A stretch of DNA of 64,000 nucleotides. It comes from Symbiodinium sp. CCMP2592 (lineage: Eukaryota; Sar; Dinophyceae; Suessiales; Symbiodiniaceae). The position numbers and the translations under genes are program-made. The stretch is taken from NCBI GenBank assembly GCA_905221615.1, contig CAJNDT010000591.1:951825-1015824 (forward strand), in the 5' to 3' direction. The notes below the pieces were generated by a model, which saw only the letters and a list, made by a program, of their open reading frames with translations, was not told the origin of the DNA and ran no database searches. Positions 1 through 13,388 of the stretch are shown here, piece after piece (the stretch's first letter is position 1; every line of letters starts with the position of its first letter).

Positions 1-70
1 CGCATTCGCATGATGATGTTTTCGCTTTCTGCTAAACTAAATTTGTGATTGCAGGACTTCACGGTATTTA

Positions 71-163
71 CCCACAGGCTCCATAGTAGTTCCTTTTTGG
101 GAATAGTTTATAGGATTCTAATTATGAACCCCAAAAAGGGAACTACTATGGAGCCTATGGATA
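71..163. repeat. Foldback element, family B
   Basis: Arms GGCTCCATAGTAGTTCC and its complement GGAACTACTATGGAGCC around an AT-rich middle with ATAGGATTC. Further copies at 1,937, 8,250, 11,594 and 18,695. Confidence 0.85.
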
Positions 164-1073
164 AGTAGTAGAACTAGGGACACTAGCGACGTTTGCTATG
201 CCTCCTTTCCTCGGCACAGCCATGAATCCATCACCTACTCCGCCACCATGAGCCATCGGTGATCACACCTGTGGCTCAACCCAACACACCCAAGCAGCCT
301 CAAAAGCAGGAAGACTTTGTTCCCACATCCAGAACGCAAAAGCCCAATGCCAAAGATAAGACGCAAAGACCCTCATGCTTTCGCAGGCTCAGATGGCCCT
401 AAGCCCTGCACACATCTGCACACTTACAAACTACAACCCTAAATATCAACCAAACCCGACCTTCCCACGATGCCCTCGAAGGCCTTGAGCAAGAAGGCAT
501 CCTAGGCCTTAAATGCTTCAACCCTCAAGCTACAATCTGACTCCCTTGTCTCCTCTAGACCTGGATCTGATGTATTCCTAAGCTCGTGATGATGTCACCT
601 AGGGCTTCGGGAGTTTGAGGGTTCAGGGTTTAGGTTTGGGGGTTTTGGCAAGGGTTTGGAGTTTAAGAAGACCCCGAAATCTGCGGCTAGAGCCTCAACC
701 ACAGAAACCGTTACGACACCCTCAGGCCCCAAGCCCTACACCTTTAGAAAGCCACGCCCCTAAGCAAGAACCACACAAGCCCTAAGCCCCAAGACCCTAA
801 ACCGTCAACCTTGTACATGTAGCCCAGTTCTCCTGGCCGCTAGGCCTTGATAAACATGATCCAGACTAGGTTGGCGGACATCAAAAAGGAGCTCAAAACA
901 AACCTATGATAATTACACTAGAATGTACCCCAAACCCAATTCGATTTCTCAAGACCCCTATAATACCCTTAAGCTCTGTGACAAAGGCTCCAGCCCCCGC
1001 GTCCTTCCCAGGAAGCCTGCGGCACCCACGCAAGTGACAGGGCCTGCGGCTGTTACGCAGGTACCATTCCCTA

Positions 1074-1160
1074 TCAGGGTCCATGTGCCCAACTAGTATA
1101 TACTTTTGGCCTCAAAGTACTTTCTTGTTTTCCTGGACCCCAAAAGTATGTAGAATACTA
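1074..1160. repeat. Foldback family E, partial
   Basis: AGGGTCCATGTGCCCAACTA then TAGTATATACTTTTGGCC; the right arm is replaced by CCCCAAAAGTATGTAG...ACTAG. Confidence 0.6.
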
Positions 1161-1936
1161 GCCTTCGGAAAACGCCAAAACTTGGAAAGCTTTTTTGGGT
1201 TTAGGTGGGCTTTGTGAGTCTGCCTGGTGGGCTGGGGGTTTTAGGTCGAGTTTAGGATTTCGGGTTTCGGAGGTTACGTTGTTATTGGGCTTCATCTAGT
1301 TTAGTTTACGTGAGCCTTCCGGGTTTGTTTCCAAAGTGTTTACAGGGATCGGGTTTAAGAAGAAGGGCTTGACTTGGTCAATGGTTTTAGGTTGCTTGGT
1401 TTGTTGCGTGGCTTGTTGATTTGTTAGTTGGGTGGTTGGCTGCCTGGTTGGTTGGTTGGTTCAAAGACACTGGCGTGTCATCTCTGGGCGGAGAGATGTG
1501 AGGAGGGGGAAGGAGCAGGAGGAGAAGCACTGGGTGCTCACACTGAAAAGTTCAGATTTTGTTTCTGACCATGCCCTCGATCAGCTGCGGTTGTAGGAAG
1601 TTTTCTGTAGGAAGTTATCCCGTTATCCCCTAACCCTCAAACCACGAAGTCTAACCCTTTAAGCCCTACCTGAACCCTAAAAGTTCTGCTGTACTTAGTT
1701 ACTTGTTGTAGGTTTCCTTGTTATGCTTTCCTTATGTGAGTCCTCAAGAGCGTAGCTTTCCTGGTGATACGTTACGGTAAGCCCGAAAACCGCTTCAGCT
1801 TGAAGTTTCAGCCGCTCCGGCTTCACCATGGAGAGGTCTAGGGTTGTACGCCGTGGAGAAGCGCCACAACGTAGGCTTGCAGCCGTAAACCTAAACGCTG
1901 GCGACCCTAAACAACAAAATGCCACTACACAACCCT

Positions 1937-2030
1937 ACCCAGAGGCCCCATGGTAGTTCCTTTTTGGGATTCCCTTATAGGATTCTCCACATGTGTCCCA
2001 AAAAGGAACTGCTTTGGGGCCTTAGGGTTA
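1937..2030. repeat. Foldback element, family B
   Basis: ACCCAGAGGCCCCATGGTAG arm against CTTTGGGGCCTTAGGGT; more degraded arms. Confidence 0.75.
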
Positions 2031-2266
2031 ACCTTACACAACCTCGAGAGCTTGGAACCGGAGGTTTGCAGTATGCGCTCTGAGGGACCAAACATCACAA
2101 AGCTCCCATGGCACTCCAGCAAGGGCCGGTTAAGGTTAAATTCTGAACCCTAAACTATTAAGCCCTGAACCCCAAAACCCTAATCCCAAACCCTTAAACC
2201 CTAAGCCCAAAACCCCTAAACCCCTAAAACGCCTAAGCCCCAGACCCTAAACCGAAGGCCTTGCAG

Positions 2267-2316
2267 CGGCAGCTGCCGGATGGCTGGGAGATGCGGAAGT
2301 CGAGGCCCGGGCCTGG
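2267..2316 (+). CDS. Possible early ARM-like exon
   Basis: Between TTGCAG| and |GCAAGG; reads AAAAGWLGDAEVEARAW-like. Weak but with both splice-like ends. Confidence 0.35.
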
Positions 2317-5300
2317 GCAAGGGTCCCTTTGGGAGTTTCCGGGAATTGGGGATACCTTAAAGGGTTACTATAAGGGTACTATAGTTAAGCGTCCCTTTAA
2401 AGGGCTCTGTAAGGGTTTAGAGTTTCCGAAAATTAGGGGTACCTTAATTTAGGGGTCCTTATCATAAGGATTCTACTATTTACGGTGCCGTATTATGTCC
2501 CCCAGATTTGGGAACTCCCATTTATATACTTTAGGTCCCAAAAGACAATCCCTATTTTGGTTTTAGGGACCTAATCCCCATAATGCTAGTATGTATGAAC
2601 CCTTTGGGTAAGCAGCTGGCACTTGACTCGAAACCAGATAACGTCATAATGGCTCTTTCAGGTTTTGAACAGTTTGGAAGACAGAGAGTCAATGCGTACT
2701 ACAAATATGATTCTGATACAGATGATTGTGGAATTAGGTCCCAACGATCATGCCGATAATATGTGTGGGATACTGGTGGTGGATATGGACCTTCTGGGTA
2801 CATATTGTTCCAAGCAATGTTTCTCCATGTTGAGAGCCCTTCCTTTAAAGGAACCGTTTGGGCAGGGTTAAGGTGAAAACTGGGTTTACGCGGTCAGGAG
2901 CTTCAACTGGCTTTACGGTTTGGGATTTGTTATAGGGATCCTCAGGGGGGTAGGGGGCGGGGGGTAGGGGACTATACTTCCTTAAATTCCGTATTATGTC
3001 CTTGTCATAGGTATTAAGGCCCCCCCTAACCCCCCTAAGGGTCCTTATGGATGTAGGACATTGGGTTTTGGGTTGGAATCCAAAAAGCGACCTCCAGTCT
3101 CCATTTGTGGGGGTTACCTTATAGGATCCTACATGTAAAACTGGTTGTAAACCAGAACTACAATGGAGACCACAGGTAACAGATGCGTATCTCAGGACTC
3201 ATTTCGTAGGCTCCAGCTACTGCAGCTTGAGAATGGCCGCCAACTACCCAGGCCAGGGCATGAGTCCGCAGCCTACTTACCAATTTTCGGGTTGTATGGT
3301 TTAGGCTTCATAAGGCTTTGGGTTCACCCTACACTAAACCCATGCAGGAGTTTCAACAAGAGAAGTAAGCCTAATCTAGACCCCGCCTACAAGATGACCC
3401 GTGCAAAACCATCTGACCCCACCTAAATTCATATCAAGGCCTTCCTAGACTCTGCACCCTGAATAGTTTTTCCTGGCCCGCTCAAAAACAACAAAGAAGC
3501 ACCCTCAACATCGCCACGCTTGAATTTGGATATTCCACCTTCTTGAGGGCGGCTCGCGGTAAGTCCAGCCAGGAGCACCGGCAAGATCTACTATGCCTGC
3601 AGCTTACTTCGGGATTCAGGGATTGTTAGGATTGTTGGGGTCTCGTCGGGGTTTTATAAGTGGGTGCTGCTTAACTGCAGTCTGCAGAACCTGCCTTTTG
3701 TCGGAGGCACTGTCAGTTTGAGACCTTAGTGTAGGTCCCGGTAGGTTTCGTATGCTCCGGTAGGCAGAGCTGCTATCTTGCATGCCACCACTTGGAGGCT
3801 CATGGGACTTAGTGAGTAAGGTTATAAGTACCGTAGTTGGAGTTTTAAGTAGTTATAAGTAGTGTTACCCCAAGTATAACTCTAGTTATTAAGTCCCATG
3901 ATCCTCTAAGCATGGGCCAACACTGAACCCGGAGCTCCTTACAATTGTTGCTCGCAGTTGGGCGCAGAAAGGGCCCAGAGGCTCCAATACCCCCTAAATT
4001 AAGGAATATTCTTTAAATCATATTAGGGCTCTTATTTTCAATTAAGGTACATTCCTGAATTAAGGGATATATTGGCGTCTCTGGGGGCCAGAATCCACAG
4101 ATCTTGCTCAACGAAACCGGCCCAGTGGGTCAGCCGTGTACATCTCTTGGAGGCTCTTATAAGGGCTCCTTTAAGGGTCCCTTGAAAGGGAACTATAGGG
4201 ATTCTGTAAGGGTATGGGGTTTAGGGTCTACTTGGAGGTTCATGGGTACTGTAGTTATAAGTAGGGATATAAGTAGGATAACTATGGTTGTATCCTATAT
4301 TAGGGGACTTAGAACCCTACTTATAACTACCCATGAACCTCCAAGCTCCGACCAGAACACTACAAGTCTCCCAAGACCTGGAGTTCTCCTACACCCAACG
4401 GTTCAGACTTGCAGGTAGTTGTACATTCTATGCCAGCCCACACAAGCAGAGCGCAAGGACACCCGGAACTGGAAGTTTCGCCTCAGTTTCAGATTGCTCC
4501 ATTGCCTTTGCAGCTCTTTCGAAGGGCTCTCTGACTACTCTACATGCAACAGCGGCTCCAGCCTCTGCATCCATGCTTCATTTTCCTATGTCCTATGTCT
4601 ACGTATCTGTCAACCTTTCGGTGTGCATGCAGTACAGCCTTGTAGCAATACGAATCGCACGCATGCACATGCACGCACGCACACACACACACAAACACAT
4701 CCACGCTGTAATGAATGTCGAAGCTAGGAAGATGTATGCTTATCTGAGAACAGTAACCCTGACCGCAAGGCAATTGCATGACAGACTAGAGTGACTAGAT
4801 GTAAATCGGGACACGCTCTTTCGGCTTTGGTGGTATTACAAGCGCAGCATACCCTGTTGTGCCCGTGGCATTTGGCGTCCCAGCTTCTAGTGCGGGAAGG
4901 TTCGAAAGATAAGGAACCTTTTGAAGCCATCGAAACAGAATTCTCAGCCTGAAGAGACTCCCCAAAAGATCCTCCGCGAGGTGAATGAGAAGCTGGGAAA
5001 GTCCCAGTTTGAACCCCCTGCTGGCTCCACAATTGACAAGAAGGCCGCCCGCTCAGAACAATTCCCAAGGGTTTAGCATAGATCCTTGAATGGATAACAA
5101 TACTATTACTAATAACCAACTTATAAGAAGAGTATGAATTACGTCAGGCCGCTATAGCTTGATCCCTGCACTTAATCTGGGCCCAAAGCCTGAACCTTGC
5201 GATGTCTTGAAAGGGTCGACAGAAGGATGAAGAATTTCGGAGATTGGGTTCTTGCTAAGGAGTTTAATTTAAGTTAGCATAATAAGGAGACCATGTTATT

Positions 5301-8300
5301 TACTATAGATCCCTACTACTGTAACGGAGATAATGAGTCGTGACATAGACTCATAGACTTCAGTTCCCAAAGCAGGTATGGGAGTTTTGGAAAATACAAT
5401 AAGAATCCTACTATTTAGGGTACTATATTAGTGTGCCCATTTTTCGGAACCCCGCCTTCCTCCCCCCCAAATTATATTTTATTCGTACACTTCGAGTCGT
5501 TGACATTGGTTTTTGAATCGTATCATGGCTTTCATGCTCAAGGTTTGTTTAAACCCTATATAAGCCTTGAAGCCAAGTAGTCCGCGTTTGTAATTGCATC
5601 GTGTTGTTAGTGAATGGATTGACCTATAGGCTTCCGAGGACCAACCAGTCAAGAACGAGGGATCTCAACACATCTTCAAAAGTTAAGTGGCTGGGAACCC
5701 CGCCCAAAGATGTGTGCGTATGTATGCATGTATATATGTATATATATATATATATATGTATATATAGGCATGCATATATGCATGTCTGTCTGTATGTACT
5801 GTATGTATGTATGTGTGTATGCATGTATGTCTGTATGCATCAACCTGTGGAATGAGTCGGCAAAGACGCATGTAAAGCCTCAATGTAGCAGTGCTTATAG
5901 ATCATAAACCTCAAACCTCTAAGGGCTCAAAAGACCCAATAGATAGGTAGTTGAGTTTCGGATCGTAGTTTTGTAGGTGATCATTTAAGTGAGGGTATTT
6001 CGAGTTCTGGGACTCTTACCCAGGGAACCGTGGCCAGGTGGACCCCAAAAAGAAGAAAGCCGCCGCCAGAAGCAAGGCCTCTTCCGGGTGGTTAAGGTCT
6101 AAGGGTCCCTGTGCTGATATAGTATATATACTTTGGCCTTACAGTCCCTCTGTAAGTACATTGGGGCGTAAACCCTAAACCCTAAACCCTAAACCGTGGG
6201 GGGCGTAAGTATATACTATTTGGGCACATGGACCCTTAGGGAGCGGCTTTTCAAGATTGCAGCTTCGGGAAATGGAGTGGCCGGCTCCAGAATTAGTTTC
6301 CGAAAATTCGGGGTACCTTACTTTGGGGCTCTTTATAATAAGGATTCTACCATCTAAGGTGCTAGATTAGGGTCCCCCATTTTCGGAAACTCCCATGTAG
6401 AGAGTCATCAGGAGGGGCGTTACATTTGGGACCGTGACTCCGCAAGTGTCGTTGCAAGCTTCTTGTCTCCGATATCGAATCGTGCCAAAAGATAGACGAA
6501 CTGGCGAGTAGGGCAGGCTGTAGACCGAAGGTGGTGCAACAGACATCGACAGGCATATGCACAAGAAGTTCCAGACACCTACAACTTTCGGATAACTGCG
6601 TCAAGTATCTGTGGAGATGTACTGAGTTCCGCTACAACCGAAACATACCTGTGCTGGGGATGCACTTGCCGTGTGAACTTTGCATATCTGTGCTGTGGGC
6701 ACTAGACATTGTACTCCAGGACACCAGCGGTCAGTGAGAACGACCGCGGAATCCCATGTCATTACTGGGTCCAGAGGGCTGGGTTGCATGTTTCATGATG
6801 CTCAAACCTTATCCGTCGCAGACATTGCTGGACTTTCTATGTATTGGTCTGGCATGCAATTATGTAGTCGCTTGGCGCCCATGACTTTTGTTGAGATTTG
6901 TCAGAGTCTTCGGGTTCTCACAGCAAGTTACCAAGAGCTCCCGGGTTCTCTACTCATGCTTTTCTCGAAGAGCATAGCGAAGAGACAGTCCTTCTTTTCA
7001 TATCTCTTTGCACCATCACCTTGGCTCCCTAAAGCCCGAATAGCCTTGAATCCTAAACCCAAAATTTCTTGAATCCTAAACCCAACAGTTTCCTGCAGCC
7101 CTCAGTTGATCGGTACACTCTGGGATCTGTTTACGCTCGGGCGCTGCTGATCGTGATTCTGCCTTCCGCCAGACCTGGAAGCCTGGATCATGCAGCATTC
7201 GTTCAGGGATTTAGGGTTTGGGGTAGAAGGTCACAGTGCCACGTTGGGCTTGAAGTCGCAGCACACAATCCTGCAGCAAAGCCAGCCCCAGCATCGGCAA
7301 CGCCTGCAAGATTATTGACAGCCTCAGCTTTCCCCAACGGCCCGAAGCCTGAAGACTTAGAGCAAGTTGACATACCACATGCAGACCCTCGACTTCAACC
7401 CGCAGCGCTAGAGACGGCAAGGGCACTCTAGAAATTCGAGATGCCATGGACACGGTGAAGAGACTGCAGCCTTCCGTTCGGGAGCTCTCCAGCAAAGATC
7501 CGACGACTCGCAGTGATGCTGCCAAAGACCTGGCTGTGATCGCGACCTGGCTGCGGGATGTGGGATTTGGGTGTAGGCTCTTTTTGGGTTTTCGAGGCTT
7601 CTGGGATTCGTGCTTAAAGCTTCAAGGTTTAGGATGCACCACTGACAAGAATTATGCAAAGTCACAACCCCAACTACCCAAAGCCTGTGCGAGGTGAAAC
7701 AACATCATTTGTATCCCATCTCGCTGGTGCAACTGGATGGCGTGAAGCCCCTCATCAAGCTGGTGTCGGCAAAAGAAGCTTGGGCAAGTCATATTCAGGT
7801 ATATAAGGGATTCTTGGATAGTTTTACCGGTATGTGTCTTGCTACCAGCCTTACTATCGGGAGTGCTCTCGTCACAACTGATGCCATGATTCTAACATGT
7901 CGTGGCACCGCTTGATTTCATGACGGAGCGCACTACCAGGTTGTGGTTGGTGCTAGCGTTCCTGCCATGTGCTACGGTTGTGAAGCCGGCGTTGATGCTT
8001 GCAGGCTACTGATTTGGATGTCACTGCAGGTCGACCTGCGATCACTACTACTGCATGTTGCGAACGCTGATAATTAGAGGCTTGCAAAGGCCCCGCAAGA
8101 ACGCAGTCCTGGTAGGGCTTTGGGTTTCAGGATGCCTGCAATCCGAACCAATTGTGGGCCGCTGCAGACCAAACAGTAAGATTTGAGAATCCGCGCTGCT
8201 AACAGCAAAGCCCGAAGCATTTGTCTCATGATCTTCAAGGCTTGCACTTTACCCTAAGGCCCCGAAGTAGTTCCGTTTTGGGGTTCGTATATAGAATCCT

Positions 8301-11300
8301 ATAAGGGAATCCCCAAAAGGAACTACTGTGGAGCTTCTGGGTAAGCTGAACCCAGGAAAAGGATGTGCAAGGGGGTATGGAGCGTGCAAACGCCGCCCTG
8401 GCCCTCGGCCATTTTGTCGCTCGCCTGATACCAAAGCAGCATGATGAGCTTACGGGTTCGGCATTCTCCTGGTTTTGAGCTTCACGGTCTTGGTTCCCAT
8501 ATGCATGTGTCTGCATGTATGTATGTACGTACACAGTATGTATGTATGCATGTATGTATTTATGTACGCATGTGTATGCATGTATGTATGTGTATATACA
8601 CATATATATATATATATGTAGCGCACTGCTTGTTGTTTCGTTTAGGAGCTTCAGGCTTTGAGGTCTCGCGTCTCCAAGTTGATAGCTTCTTATACTATAA
8701 ATCTATATAGGGCGGTCGAATCGGGCACACGGTTCATCTCCAGCTCACACATGCTAGTGGCACGCTGAAGAATGCTTTGCGTGAGCACTTGAGGGAGCAC
8801 GCATGTTGTGTAAGCGGGGATGATTTTGTCCCAAGTTGCAACCACCTGAAGCTCCAATGCCTCGCTACGAGAAACCTTCTTGATTTGCGCACCATCAACC
8901 CGTATTCCAAGGCCTAAAGTTTCTAAATTATCCCAAGCCCTCAACCATCCTAAACTCTAAACTCGGGCAGGGCGGTTGTACGGGGGGTTCCCGTTTGAGA
9001 GTTCGGTTTTATCCGCAACTAGCCCAGTTCGCTGGCCGTGGGTGGACCCGCTCAACCCTTGTCCCGAAACCCCGAAAAACGCCGAAGCTCTGGTTCTACA
9101 AGCCCTAAAGGAAACGAGTGAAACCATCAGGGTTCTTAGCGGAAGCCAACTCATTGTAGTACTTTCTATGGCTACATTTACGGACAGTTACCTTTCAGGT
9201 GTATTATAATTATAAGGGCTCTTCACAATTCTAAAATGAGGCGGCTGGGGTTGGAGGCTTGTCCCTGCAACTGAGTTGTTTCTGGTGCGCCACGCGAACC
9301 ATCTAAGGCCAAGAGCAGCAACAAGCACCGCGAGGACCGGACTGTCAACCGTATGATGTTGTTAATGTTACTCTTACTGTCCATATTTACTGTTCTGATT
9401 CAGGGTTGGGGTTTAGGGGTTTAGGGTTTCGGGTTTAGGGTTGATTGCTATGACCAGCTTTTATGAGATCAACTTCCCGAACTTGGGGTATCGGGTTTGT
9501 TTTGGATGTGGAAATCGTGCTGCTGTCACAGTCCTTCGCTCATTCAGGCCTCCAGGTGGCTAGAGTCTATGCATCATCATCATCACCATCATCATCAGTA
9601 TGTTTGCTTTTATTGTTTCCTAGTATTAGCATGAATATTTGGGTTGTTCTGTCTTATGGTTGAATTGTTGACGTTATCATCATCATCATCATCATCATGC
9701 TCGCTTGTCTTCGTATTTTCTTTTACTTCAGCTTCTCGCAGCTCCTTGGTGTCGTTTTGTGCACATTTTGAGCGTGACTCGTATTTCCCGTTTCCGCCTC
9801 CAAAGTCGTGCTTGTGTCAAAGCCGCATGCGTCTCTGCCTCACGAAGTCACAGGCTACCGCCGCAGTGCTGTGCGTGTGGTGTTAGGGACACAAAAAGGA
9901 CATAAGCACAATACCTTATTGGGCTTCCTCATAATGGGGGTTATCCGGGATATTCCTCTCCTTCTTTTTGCTTATGTGCTTTTTTGGGGCCCTATGGCAG
10001 GTTGCCAATACCGCGCCTGCCACAGTGTTGCGAGCATTGTCGGCTCATGGGATGGTTTGGGGACCCTTGAGTGGCTCGTGGGCATGTACGGTTTGTACTT
10101 TCAAAAATCCACCAAAAAGTCCAGGCTTGTATTTACCAAAAACCACCAAAAAGTCCAGAAACCCTAAACCCAGAAGCTTATGCTCATTCTTGGTTAAGGC
10201 CCCTAGACCCCAAATCTCTGATGGAAGCAATTATTACAAGAACCCTGTCAGGGAACTCTTCAAAGAAGCCCTCTTTTCTGGAGCCCTTTAAAGGAGCTCT
10301 GTAGACAAGCCCTATTCTAATCAGTACGGCCCCTGCCAGGCCGTGGTGGCGGCCGGAGGCCTGGGTCCCTTGGTTCGAATGTGCCTGGGCTGGATCAGAT
10401 ACTCACTAGGTAGGCTTTTTCTGGGTTCTTGTTAAGGAACTTAATTTAAATTACCATAATAGGGATCTATCGTAAAAAATAGGGTTTCCTCATTATGGTA
10501 ACTTAAATTAAGTTCCTTAACAAGAACCCAGTTTTGGGACATGTTCTATTTTTCCCTTATTGGGCTTAACAGGACCCTATTTACGATTATTTGTCCGAGG
10601 CTTTAAGGGGGCCAACCTAGCTCAGGGTTTCGGGCAAGTGGTTTAGGTTGTAGGGTAGAAGTGAATACAGGCCGGACAGTTTAGTCTTAAGGGTTTGGGA
10701 CCTAAGGATATGGGTTTAATTAGGGTTTATGCATTTCTATATATATATATATATATATATATGCACATATACATATTATACATATACATATATTATGTAA
10801 TTTCATACATATATATATATATATACACATAAGTATGTATTATGCAGACAGTTCAGGAGATAGCACAGACATAGCTATAGATGCATCTTGAACGTTTCGG
10901 AGTTTAGGGTCTAGGGCTTGGCCTTTGAGTTCAGGAGTTTAGGAGTTTAGAGTTTGTAGGCCAGGTGAACTTTGGGATGCCTTGCGAATTGGTGTCTTTC
11001 TCCGTCGACAATCGCAACTGGGGCTTTGCGTAGACTCTCCAACGACCCTCTGTTCGTCCCTGAATACCAGTATTTGCGCACGAGGCCTCCCTCAACGGTA
11101 CTTCGCGGGTGGCCCTGACGGACATTTCGTCCCAAAACAAAAAGCGCCATAAGCATTACATGAGCTTTATTTGGAGGTTCATGGGTAGTTATAAGTGGGG
11201 GTATAAGTCCCCTAATATAGGTTAGGTTATAACCATATTTAATCCTACATATATCCCTACTTATAACTACCCATGAACCTCCAAGTAGGTGGTGCAGGCT

Positions 11301-13328
11301 AAAACGCTCAGGGTAAGCTCTAGGCTTCTCGTGCAGGCCCCAAGATAGAGTCGCCAAATCGATCAGCTTACGTCCTTACTTCTGCCAGAAAAATCTAGCA
11401 AGATTTGCAATCTTTCATTGAGGCTTTTGTGGCTTCAGGGTTTCGGGTAGGGTAATGAACACCGGAAAAGGAGCCCTGTTTTGGAACAGTTCCGAGACTC
11501 AGCACTTCTTGACCCACCCAGGCTACACAAACGCCTGACCCTAAATCCCCTCAGCCACAAATCCAAAGCCCGTTTAAAGCCACCAGAAGCGTCTACCCAG
11601 AGGCCTCATAGTAGTTCCGTTTTGGGATTACATAGGATTCTAATTATGAACCCCCAAAGTGGGAACTACTAGGGGCGGGGCCTCTGGGTAGTAACTTAGC
11701 AAAAACAAGACCACACCCGAGAAAACAAACCGAAGCAGAGGCTCGATTCTGACCGTGCAGTGGAGCGCTGCCAAGCGAGCTTTGCTGTGGCGCAGCTTTG
11801 CGAGGACGACGCTTGGACGGAGATTTGAGGCCGTTATGTGTTCCCAGAGTTTAGAGGGTTAAGGGTTTGGGCTTTCGAGGGTTTATTATCGAGGGGCTTC
11901 AGGTCTTCAAGACTTGTTTATAGTTTACGGTTTAGTTTCGCGGTGTTTTTCGAATCGAGGTCGGTTGGGGCGCTTCACAGGCTCTGTGGTTCAGGCTCGG
12001 GGGCTGTGGGTATAGGGCCATAGGGGTTGAGCTTGGTCTTTTTGTTGGAGTACTGGGGTCGTTCCATGGGGCTTGGGGTGCAGGGTTTAGGGGCTGCAGG
12101 CGATCGGCTTCGGAGCGTTTGGCCTGAGCTTCGGGACCTCAAGTAGTTTCCTACGAACAGACATATGGGAGTTTCCGAAAGTTAGGGGTACCTTAATTGG
12201 GGTCCTTATTATAAGGATCCTACTATTTAGGGTACTATACAACGGTTCCCCATTTTCGGAAACTCCCATATGCATGCCAGTCAGTCAGTCTGTAATGCGA
12301 TGCAATGCAATGCAGTGGAATACATCGTAATTGTAATGTAATGTAGTTTCATGTAATGTTATGTTATTCCTTGCTATGTTATGATATATGCCATGCAGTG
12401 CAATGCGATGCAACGCAACTTAACGCAGTGCACACACACACACCCACACAAGTCTCACACACACACACACACATACATACATACATACCTACCTACCTAC
12501 CTACCTACATACATACATACATACATACATACATACATACATGTGTGTACATATATATACGTATATACATATACACACACGGAGATGCTTACGGCTCTCA
12601 TAGCACCACTACGGTAGCAAAGCAAGCTGTCGTGAAACTGACTGGGTTCTTGTTAAGGAACTTAATTTAAGTCACCATAATAAGGAAACCTATTATTTAT
12701 GATAGATCCCTATTATGGTAACTTAAATTAAGTTCCTTAACAAGAACCCAGCTGAGGATGCCAGAGCTCAGAGCATTGCTGTCCGCCTCAATGCTGTGCA
12801 CCACCTGGCCTGAGCCTAGGATCAGGGCTTTGGGGCTGGCGGTTTGGGAGTTATTGGTTTTAAGTTTTAGAATAGTGTTTTAGTTTTAGTTTAGGGTCTG
12901 GGGTGGAGAGTGTATGATTATTGTGGGGGTTTGGGGGGGTGTAGTGTAGGGCTGAGGGCGCAGGGCTTCAGGGGGCCAGGTTTCTGTGGGGCCAGGTTTC
13001 TGTTTCAGGGCTTTAGTACAGTCCGACTCGGACTTACATTCGGTTTTGCATTAGGGTGTTTTTTTTCCGATGGGCAGCTCAATCCGACAGCATCATCATA
13101 CGACAGCTTGCTTCGGAGACGGAGCTGAATCAGTGGTACATGGTCTGGTTAGACTCTCTGAGATTTAGTCTCATGCTGCCCTTGTGTTACACCGAAGGGA
13201 AGGCAGTTTTGATTGCTTCTGTCGGCTCGGGCTACGGTTGCTGCAGCCTTGTTTTGGACTAACTGCTGCCAGCCTAGCGCATGTCTCTTAAAGCCCGAAT
13301 CCTTACGTCTAGACCCTACAGTACCCTA

Positions 13329-13388
<60 letters not shown>

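Larger units (their letters stand above)
1..2266. other. No supported gene; degenerate telomere-like and foldback repeats
   Basis: Apart from the foldback copies at 71, 1,074 and 1,937 I see scattered AACCCTAAA words and no convincing exon. Confidence 0.5.
2521..7445. other. Intron-like or intergenic stretch, no supported gene
   Basis: Contains foldback copies (3,086; 3,790; 3,972; 4,150; 4,230; 5,245; 5,379; 6,100; 6,294), microsatellites and loose CCCTAAA words. Open frames are short and unlike proteins. Confidence 0.5.

Noticed and set aside
5601-5907. Open frames rich in Tyr, Ile, Met, Cys
   Set aside because: Caused by TA and TGTA microsatellites; same for frames at 8,235-8,710, 12,356-12,670 and 51,291-51,856.
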